Source of the DNA: Thiohalobacter thiocyanaticus
Lineage (GTDB): Bacteria; Pseudomonadota; Gammaproteobacteria; Thiohalobacterales; Thiohalobacteraceae
DNA length: 64,000 nt
NCBI RefSeq assembly: GCF_002356355.1
Contig: NZ_AP018052.1
Span: 248,001 to 312,000 of the forward strand
Reading direction: 5' to 3'
A model generated the notes under the pieces. The model had not been told where the DNA came from and did no database searches. It was given only the letters and a program-made list of their open reading frames with translations. Positions 58,438 through 64,000 of this stretch are shown here, one piece after another (position 1 is the stretch's first letter; each line of letters opens with the position of its first letter). Both the position numbers and the translations under genes were made by a program.

Positions 58438-59180
58438 AGCTTGTAGCCCCGGTGCAGGGCCACGATGCCGCCGCTGAGGTTGTGATACTCCGCCCGCTCG
58501 AAGCCGGCGGCCTGCATCATTCCCTTGAGCGTTTCCTGATCGGGGTGCATGCGGATGGATTCGGCCAGGTACTGGTAGCTGGCGGCGTCGTTGGCGATGA
58601 GCTTGCCCATCAGGGGCAGCATGCGGAAGGAATACAGATCGTAGAGCGGTCGGAAGCCCGGCAGGGTCACCTGCGAGAATTCCAGGATCAATACCCGGCC
58701 GGCAGGCCGCAGGACGCGATACATCTCGCGCAGCGCGGCGTCCTTGTCCGTGACGTTGCGCAGCCCGAAGGCGATGCTCACGCAGTCGAAGTGGTTGTCG
58801 GGAAAGGGCAGGCGCTCGGCGTCGGCCTGGACGTACTCGATATTGCCCGCCACGCCCTGGTCGAGCAGCCGGCGGCGGCCCTGTTCCAGCATGCTGGCGT
58901 TGATGTCGGAGACGACCACCTCGCCCTCCGGGCCGACCATGCGTGCAAAGCGTGCGGCCAGGTCGCCGGTGCCGCTGGCGATGTCCAGCACCCGCTGGCC
59001 GCGGCGTACGCCGCTGCGCTCGAGAGTGAAGCGTTTCCACAGCCGGTGGATGCCGAGCGACATCAGGTCGTTCATGACATCGTACTTGTCGGCCACCGAG
59101 TCGAACACGCCACGCACCTGGCGTGCCTTCTCCTCGAGGGGCACCTGCCTGAAACCGAAATGGGTGGTCCTGTCGCTCAT
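58434..59180 (-). CDS. ubiE: Ubiquinone/menaquinone C-methyltransferase
   Basis: SAM-dependent methylation of demethylmenaquinone and of the ubiquinone precursor. 248 aa from [22 protein letters not shown] site [20 protein letters not shown] and [16 protein letters not shown]; family blocks [40 protein letters not shown] and [15 protein letters not shown]. First gene of the ubi series on this strand. Confidence 0.97.
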   Translation of the reverse strand: MSDRTTHFGFRQVPLEEKARQVRGVFDSVADKYDVMNDLMSLGIHRLWKRFTLERSGVRRGQRVLDIASGTGDLAARFARMVGPEGEVVVSDINASMLEQGRRRLLDQGVAGNIEYVQADAERLPFPDNHFDCVSIAFGLRNVTDKDAALREMYRVLRPAGRVLILEFSQVTLPGFRPLYDLYSFRMLPLMGKLIANDAASYQYLAESIRMHPDQETLKGMMQAAGFERAEYHNLSGGIVALHRGYKL

Positions 59181-59287
59181 GCTGTCCGGCCCGTAGCTAT
59201 AAGGGATGCCGGGCAGTATACCAGCCGCAGGCGGGGCTTTCTCAACGCGCAGTCGGGTCCAGAGAAGAATGGTGCAGACCTCGAGAC

Positions 59288-59428
59288 GCGTCATCCCCGC
59301 GCAGGCGGGGATCCAGCGTAGAGCGCGTCGCCGGGAATTGTGTAGCTGTAGTCATCCCCGCGCAGGCGGGGATCCAGCGTCTATCGGCTCTCCCGGGCAC
59401 TGGATTCCCGCCTGCGCGGGAATGACGG
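59288..59428. repeat. Repeat family C, copies 2-4
   Basis: Two direct copies of GTCATCCCCGCGCAGGCGGG (59290 and 59351 regions) with GGATCCAGCG following each, and one inverted copy ending CGCGGGAATGACGG at 59428. Each copy folds into a small hairpin. Confidence 0.8.
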
Positions 59429-59478
59429 CCAGGTTGATATTCGCCCTGTGTTGGGCGCCATTCAGCTTGGGAGGGGTG

Positions 59479-61428
59479 TCAGCCGGTCTTGACCACCAGC
59501 ACGGCGCAGGGGGTTTCGTTGAGGATGCGCTCGGAGACGCTGCCGATGAGCACGCGCTCCAGCCCGCTGCGTCCATGGCTGCCGGTGACGATCAGATCGG
59601 CATTGCGTTCACGGGCCAGGCCGGTGATGACCTCGGAAGGAACCCCTTCCTGGACCAGACCTTCCACCTCGGTGCCTTCGTTGCGCATGTGTTCGACCAC
59701 CCGGTCCACGGCCTGCTGGGCCTCGGTCCGGCGCTCGGGGCCGTGGCTGGGGGTGGTCACCGAGACCACGCTGACCCTGGCGTCGCAGAACTGGGCCAGG
59801 CGGGCGGCGGTCACTGCCGCGGCATCGGCATAGCGCGAGCCGTCGGTAGCCAGCACCAGGTGGCGCCCCTCGATGTGGGCGGCGCGCGGCACCACCAGCA
59901 CGCTGCAGTGCGCGCTGCCGATGACCTGGGCGGTGGCGTGACCCAGCATCAGGCGGGCCAGGCCGCGCCGACCGCGCCGACCCATGATGATCAGATCCGC
60001 CTGCACCTGGTCGGCCAGGGCGACGATCTCCTCGTCCACGGCACGGCCATGGATGGCGTGGGTCTGGCACTTGATGCCGGCGGCCTCGGCCTCGGTCCTG
60101 ATCCGGTCCAGGTTTGACTGCACCATCTCCAGTTCCTGCTTGAGGATGGATTCGCCCAGGGCCTCATGCTCGGCGCCGGTGGCCAGCAGCGACATCACAT
60201 GCACCTCGGCGCCGCACTTGGCGGCCATGCCGAGCGCCTCGCGCACGGCCGCGGCGCTGAATTCGGAGCCGTCGCTGGCGACCAGGAAACGCTCGAAGCG
60301 GCCCAGCGGCGAGAGCTGACCGGCCTCGGCGGCGGCCGGGGCCACCGCCGGAGTGGCCGGTGCCGCGGCCGCGGCGGCCTCGGTGGCCAGGCGATGTTCC
60401 CGGATACCCTGCATCAGCGCCTTGAGGATCATCACCGCGCCGAACAACAGGGCGAAGGCGAGAATGCCCTGGCCGATGCCGTCCAGCACCGAGCGGGTGT
60501 CCGGGGCCAGCTCGGCGGTGAAGCCCAGTTCGCCCAGGTAACCGGGGATATAGAAGAAACGGCTGACCAGCACCAGCAGCATGATGGTGGCCATGACGAA
60601 CTTGACCACATGGTCCTTGACGTAGGTGGTGCCGATGGCGCCGATCTGGATGCCGAACAGCGAGCCGGCCAGGATGATCATGGCCAGTCGGATGTCGACG
60701 AAGCCGTCCAGGGCGTAGAACAGGCTGCCGCCCATGCCCATGACGAAGGCGATCACCAGCTCGGTGGCGCTGGCCATCAGCGCCGGCAGGCCCAGGATAT
60801 AGATCATGGCCGGTACGCCGATGAAGCCGCCCACGGCGATGGTCGAGGCCAGCATGCCGGTGGCGAAACCCAGCGGCGCGATCACGATGAAGGAGATGCG
60901 CGCATTGATGCTCTTGAAATGGATCATGGTGCCGGGGATGTTCAGGGTGCGCACCCAGCGGGCGACCTTGTTGAGTTGTTTGGGCTCGCCCTGGGTTGCC
61001 TCGCCGCGTTTTTCGCGAATGGCGTCGCGCAGAACGAAACCGCCGACGATGCCCAGCACCACCACGAACACGGCCGAGACGTACAGATTGGTGCCGGCGC
61101 CGCCCAGGGCGTCGCGGATGTCCACCATCAGTCCCTTGCCGAAGAAGACCCCGGCCTCGGCGAACACCCCCATCACCAGGCCGAGCTTGATGTCGACCTG
61201 GCCGTAGCGGTTGCGCTTGATCGCACCGACCAGGGATTTGGGGAACTTGTGGGCCATGTTGCTGGCCACGGCGATCACGCCCGGCACGCCCAAGCTCATC
61301 ATGGCCGGAGTGAGCACGAAGGCGCCGCCGGAGCCGATGAAGCCGCTGACCATGCCGCCGACAAAACCCACCAGGAACAGGATCAGGGCGGTGGTGGCGT
61401 TGATATCGATGAACTGCAGGGTGTCCAT
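59479..61428 (-). CDS. TauE/SafE-type transporter fused to two UspA domains
   Basis: 649 aa. Residues ~15-340 are a TSUP/TauE-SafE transporter (GFVGGMVSGFIGSGGAFVLT, NMAHKFPKSLVGAIKRN, GFATGMLASTIAVGGFIGVP) carrying sulfite- or organosulfonate-type anions. After an Ala-rich linker come two UspA domains (from FERFLVASDGSEFSA and HLVLATDGSRYAD), each with the ATP-binding G2xG9xG motif (GRRGRRGLARLMLGHA; GSHGRSGLERVLIGSVS). Two Usp modules fused to a transporter suggest ATP- or energy-state control of transport. It is 15 bp from the small membrane gene upstream. Confidence 0.9.
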   Translation of the reverse strand: MDTLQFIDINATTALILFLVGFVGGMVSGFIGSGGAFVLTPAMMSLGVPGVIAVASNMAHKFPKSLVGAIKRNRYGQVDIKLGLVMGVFAEAGVFFGKGLMVDIRDALGGAGTNLYVSAVFVVVLGIVGGFVLRDAIREKRGEATQGEPKQLNKVARWVRTLNIPGTMIHFKSINARISFIVIAPLGFATGMLASTIAVGGFIGVPAMIYILGLPALMASATELVIAFVMGMGGSLFYALDGFVDIRLAMIILAGSLFGIQIGAIGTTYVKDHVVKFVMATIMLLVLVSRFFYIPGYLGELGFTAELAPDTRSVLDGIGQGILAFALLFGAVMILKALMQGIREHRLATEAAAAAAPATPAVAPAAAEAGQLSPLGRFERFLVASDGSEFSAAAVREALGMAAKCGAEVHVMSLLATGAEHEALGESILKQELEMVQSNLDRIRTEAEAAGIKCQTHAIHGRAVDEEIVALADQVQADLIIMGRRGRRGLARLMLGHATAQVIGSAHCSVLVVPRAAHIEGRHLVLATDGSRYADAAAVTAARLAQFCDARVSVVSVTTPSHGPERRTEAQQAVDRVVEHMRNEGTEVEGLVQEGVPSEVITGLARERNADLIVTGSHGRSGLERVLIGSVSERILNETPCAVLVVKTG

Positions 61429-61443
61429 GCCGTCTCCTCGTGA

Positions 61444-61698
61444 TTATTTCTTGGCCCGCAGGCCCAGCAGCTCCCAGAACCGCCCGGTGAAGGCGCCGTG
61501 GACGAAGGAAAAGACCAGGGCGATGACGATGGGGATCAGGGCGTAGAGCTTCTCGCCCTGGCGGGTGGCGGCGGCCAGTTCGACCAGCCGGTCCGAGTAC
61601 AGGAACAGCAGGAAATACAGGCCGGCGCTGACGGCCCCGAGCAACAGGGTCACGGCCAGGGCCCGGGCCGAGCCGCCGGTCAGGCTGAATCGAGTCAT
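61444..61698 (-). CDS. Small membrane protein upstream of TSUP-Usp gene
   Basis: 84 aa from MTRFSLTGGSA, chosen because GGGAG lies 8 bp before it; an earlier ATG lacks a site. Two or three hydrophobic segments (ALAVTLLLGAVSAGLYFLLF, ALIPIVIALVFSFVHGAFTG). It is 15 bp before the transporter and probably co-translated, perhaps an accessory subunit. Divergent from the LysR gene across a 170-bp AT-rich gap. Confidence 0.75.
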   Translation of the reverse strand: MTRFSLTGGSARALAVTLLLGAVSAGLYFLLFLYSDRLVELAAATRQGEKLYALIPIVIALVFSFVHGAFTGRFWELLGLRAKK

Positions 61699-61868
61699 CG
61701 AGTGAGCTCCCATGAATGGATTCGATGTCCCGATGAACGGGACAGGGCGCGCAAGTTTAGGGAACCATGGAGAATAATAAAAACGATATATAGTCGATGA
61801 TTTATGAAAAATTATTGTATAATATTGTTTTTATATAATCTTTTGTCCTTCCGGCAGCCGCAGACAGC

Positions 61869-62696
61869 ATGGAAACCGAACTCCTGCGGACCTTTCTCGA
61901 GGTCCACCGCATGCACTCCTTCAGCCAGGCGGCGGAGAACCTGTCGGTCACGCCCTCGGCGGTCAGCGCCCGCATCCGCCAACTCGAGGGCGAGATCGGT
62001 CGCCCCGTGTTCCGGCGCAGCAGCCAGCAGGTCACCCTGACCCCGGCCGGGGAACGCCTGCTGCGCCATGCCCAGGGCATCGTTCAGGCCTGGGAGCGGG
62101 CCCAGCGCGCCGCCGGCGAGGACGAACGGACCCAGATCGTGGTGGCGGGCGTGGCCAGTTTCTGGGATATCTTCCTGCAGGATTGGCTCAACCGTGTGTA
62201 TCGCGAACTCCCGGGCATCGCCCCCTGGGTTGAGGTCAGCACTGCTGCACGGGTGGCGGAGAAACTGATTCAGGGCGACGTGCATCTGGGGTTCCTCTAC
62301 AGCCCGCCGCAGCATGCCGGTCTGGTGCTGCGTGAGGTCGAGCGCATGGAACTGGTACTGGTCTCGACCCGGCCGGGGCAGGCGCCCGAGGAGGCGCTGG
62401 CGCGTGACTATGTGTTCGTCAACTGGGGTACGGCCTTCAGCAGCCAGCATGACCGCCAGTTCCCGCATCGGCCGCCGGGCGCGGCGCGCAGCAATTCCGG
62501 GCGGGTAGCGCTCGGTCTGATTCAGGCCTGCGGGGGTGGGGCCTATCTGCCCCTGGCGCTGGTGCGCCGCGACCTGGATGCCGGCCGGCTGTACCGGTTG
62601 GAGGATGCGCCGGTGTTCGAGTTGCACGCCTATGCGGCCTGGTCGGCCCGCGGCGAGCATGCCGAGCTGGTCGAGCGGATGCTGGGGTGTCTGTGA
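61869..62696 (+). CDS. LysR family transcriptional regulator
   Basis: 275 aa: N-terminal HTH (LLRTFLEVHRMHSFSQAAEN, LSVTPSAVSARIRQLEGEI, RSSQQVTLTPAGERLL) and a C-terminal substrate-binding domain (VGFLYSPPQ-type segment, VNWGTAFSSQHDRQFPH). Divergent from the TSUP-Usp transporter pair across an AT-rich intergenic region, the usual arrangement for a LysR activator and its target, so it may regulate that transporter. Confidence 0.9.
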   Translation: METELLRTFLEVHRMHSFSQAAENLSVTPSAVSARIRQLEGEIGRPVFRRSSQQVTLTPAGERLLRHAQGIVQAWERAQRAAGEDERTQIVVAGVASFWDIFLQDWLNRVYRELPGIAPWVEVSTAARVAEKLIQGDVHLGFLYSPPQHAGLVLREVERMELVLVSTRPGQAPEEALARDYVFVNWGTAFSSQHDRQFPHRPPGAARSNSGRVALGLIQACGGGAYLPLALVRRDLDAGRLYRLEDAPVFELHAYAAWSARGEHAELVERMLGCL

Positions 62697-62735
62697 GGGC
62701 GGTTGCTGCAGGCAGGCGTAGATTCAATGCAACAG

Positions 62736-62820
62736 GTAGGTCGGATTAGCCCGAAGGGCGTAATCCGACGCCCCGTGGCCATCCGTCCTTGTCGGGTTAC
62801 GCTGCGCTAACCCGACCTAC
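62736..62820. repeat. Palindromic repeat family B, copy 6
   Basis: GTAGGTCGGATTAGCCCG...GGCGTAATCCGAC and GTCGGGTTACGCTGCGC...CCGACCTAC downstream of the LysR gene; nearly the same text as copy 1 at 26351. Confidence 0.9.
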
Positions 62821-62886
62821 GCAACTTTTGTTTTTCTTTGCGTCTCCGCGTCTCTGCGTTGAAATGAATCTCAGTCAACAGCAATC

Positions 62887-63258
62887 TCAGATGATTTGGC
62901 TGGGGTCGCGGCGCTTGTGGCCGGCTTCGTCCAGCCGCTTCAGGTAATCCTGCCAGTAGGTGTCATAGTTCCTGCCCAGGTCGTACAGGGTGTCCCAGGA
63001 ATAGATGCCGGTGTTGTGGTTGTCGTCGAAATGCAGCTGCACGCCGTAGCTGCCTACCGGCGTGATGTTCTCGATGTTGACGTCTTCCTTGCCGACCTGC
63101 AGCACGCCCTGCCCCGGGCCGTGGCCCTGGACCTCGGCCGAGGGCGAATGCACCCGCAGGTATTCCGCCGGCAGGTTGAAGGTCTCGCCGGTGTCGAAGC
63201 TGATCTCCAGGGTGCGGGACTTCTGGTGCATGTTGATCTCGGTGGGGTGCGCGCTCAT
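62887..63258 (-). CDS. DUF971 protein (gamma-butyrobetaine hydroxylase N-terminal-like)
   Basis: 123 aa from MSAHPTEINMHQKSRTLEIS. The DUF971 block is seen: FDTGETFNLPAEYLRVHSPS, GKEDVNIENITPVGSYGVQL, TGIYSWDTLYDLGRNYDTYW. Members adopt a beta-rich fold and are linked to iron-sulfur or quinone metabolism by gene neighbourhood. It follows hslU on the same strand, the usual order (hslU, DUF971, ubiE), though a LysR/TSUP insert now separates it from ubiE. Confidence 0.9.
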   Translation of the reverse strand: MSAHPTEINMHQKSRTLEISFDTGETFNLPAEYLRVHSPSAEVQGHGPGQGVLQVGKEDVNIENITPVGSYGVQLHFDDNHNTGIYSWDTLYDLGRNYDTYWQDYLKRLDEAGHKRRDPSQII

Positions 63259-63444
63259 GTCTGTCTTCCTCGGAAAAATCGGGTTGGTTCGCTGGTGCCA
63301 CCTTAGCCAAAGCCGTGTTGGCGGGCAAAATCCCCTGCAACTTGTGGGCGTCGGCAGCGAGTCACGCAAAGGCCGCAAGGGCAAAAAAGTGCAGGGATTT
63401 TTGAATCCAATCCAAATGCTGCCTTACTTGAGCCGAATCATGCT

Positions 63445-63530
63445 CGTCATTGCGAGGAACGAAGTGACGCGGCAATCCCCAACCGGTTGATTCTGCGGTA
63501 CGAGATTGCCACGCTGCGCTCGCAATGACG
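63445..63530. repeat. Palindromic repeat family A, copy 4
   Basis: CGTCATTGCGAGG, GGCAATCCC, CGAGATTGCC, CGCAATGACG, flanked by GAGCCGAAT upstream and GGCTAATTAAGTGCCATTC downstream as in copy 1. Confidence 0.85.
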
Positions 63531-63588
63531 GCTAATTAAGTGCCATTCAAATCGACTACCCCTTTGCGCTTGAGTCGCTAAGGTATGA

Positions 63589-64000
63589 TCAGAGGATATA
63601 CCGGCTCAGGTCGTCGTCGCCCGCCAGATCCGCCAGGTGCTTGTCGACCAGGGCGGCATCGACGCTGATGGTCTCGCCGCTGCGGTCGGCGGCCTCGAAG
63701 GAGATCTCCTCCAGCAGCCGCTCCATCACCGTGTGCAGGCGCCGGGCGCCGATGTTCTCGGTGCGCTCGTTGACCTCCCAGGCGAAGCGGGCGATCTGCT
63801 CGATCCCCTCCGGGGTGAACGCCAGCGTCACCCCCTCGGTGGCCAGCAGGGCGGTGTACTGTTCGGTCAGCGAGGCGTCCGGCTCGGTCAGGATGCGCAC
63901 GAACTCCTCCACCGCCAGGGCATCCAACTCCACCCGGATGGGCAGCCGGCCCTGCAGCTCCGGGATCAGGTCCGAGGGCTTGGCCAGATGGAAGGCACCG
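63589..64000 (-). CDS. hslU: HslU ATPase, C-terminal part (continues beyond window)
   Basis: ATPase and unfoldase subunit of the HslUV protease. Only the last ~136 residues are in the window; the rest lies beyond position 64000. Visible: [79 protein letters not shown] (sensor 2 region with the Arg) and the invariant C-terminus DDDLSRYIL that inserts into HslV. Confidence 0.96.
   Translation of the reverse strand, partial: GAFHLAKPSDLIPELQGRLPIRVELDALAVEEFVRILTEPDASLTEQYTALLATEGVTLAFTPEGIEQIARFAWEVNERTENIGARRLHTVMERLLEEISFEAADRSGETISVDAALVDKHLADLAGDDDLSRYIL

Noticed and set aside
57970-59040. A 356-aa protein covering RDD and part of ubiE
   Set aside because: Only the last 155 residues look like a protein (RDD). 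The rest is ubiE in another frame; a GTG at 58437 gives the coupled start.

Overview
The window is a chromosomal segment of a GC-rich gammaproteobacterium. Core genes (glmS, secB-gpsA, gpmI-envC-ctpA-yibQ, ubiE-ubiJ-ubiB, hslU, hemB/hemF, comM, ubiK) look like free-living Chromatiales or related sulfur-oxidising lineages. A fructokinase, sucrose-phosphate synthase and sucrose synthase operon, an Amt/GlnK/TorF cluster and VPLPA-CTERM surface proteins fit an aquatic, possibly salt-tolerant autotroph. The lineage is an inference; no rRNA is present.

Region 1 (1-15.5 kb) is an accretion hotspot downstream of glmS. The main discovery is a transposon-like element at 1873-11559. It starts with TGT and ends with ACA, is flanked by a perfect 5-bp target duplication (CGACC at 1868-1872 and 11560-11564), and sits at the exact attTn7 spacing after the glmS stop. 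Three packed 20-bp repeats lie at the glmS-proximal end and three spaced repeats of the same motif, inverted, at the distal end. This is the right/left end architecture of Tn7. No tnsABCDE genes are inside, so it looks like a non-autonomous Tn7-like element. Its AT-richer cargo is defence-like: a truncated orphan HsdM, a divergent sigma-like protein, a same-strand run of DUF91/NucS-like nuclease, SIR2-like protein, DUF3883 protein and HNH nuclease, an AbrB-MbcA/ParS/Xre antitoxin fusion, an orphan VapB-like antitoxin and an HTH/coiled-coil protein. The element landed in the last codons of abiEii. Before insertion the abiEii stop abutted the glmS stop. Beyond the abiE pair lies a second, decayed copy of the glmS 3' end (13158-13377), then an HNH gene and a RES/Xre toxin-antitoxin pair, so the locus was built in layers.

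Region 2 (15.5-29.8 kb) holds a cyclic-nucleotide-binding protein, a MarR regulator with a small Cys protein, a KamA-like radical SAM enzyme, the sucrose operon, an FMN reductase, an ABC-F ATPase, a gamma carbonic anhydrase and an RRM-like protein.

Region 3 (29.9-34 kb) is a cobalamin-riboswitch operon: a TonB-dependent receptor followed by two secreted VPLPA-CTERM proteins, one DUF4465-like, suggesting surface vitamin B12 capture.

Region 4 (34-64 kb) is mostly housekeeping: aroE-hemB, mlaC, a candidate structured RNA, rubredoxin, hemF, a GGEEF cyclase, tsaC, glnK-amtB-TorF porin behind a sigma-54 promoter, ubiK, comM, gpsA-secB-grxC-rhodanese, gpmI-envC-ctpA-yibQ-DJ-1, ubiE-RDD-ubiJ-ubiB, a TauE/SafE transporter fused to two UspA domains, a LysR regulator, a DUF971 protein and the hslU 3' part. 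Three families of palindromic intergenic repeats are scattered over regions 2 and 4 and are absent from the Tn7-like element.
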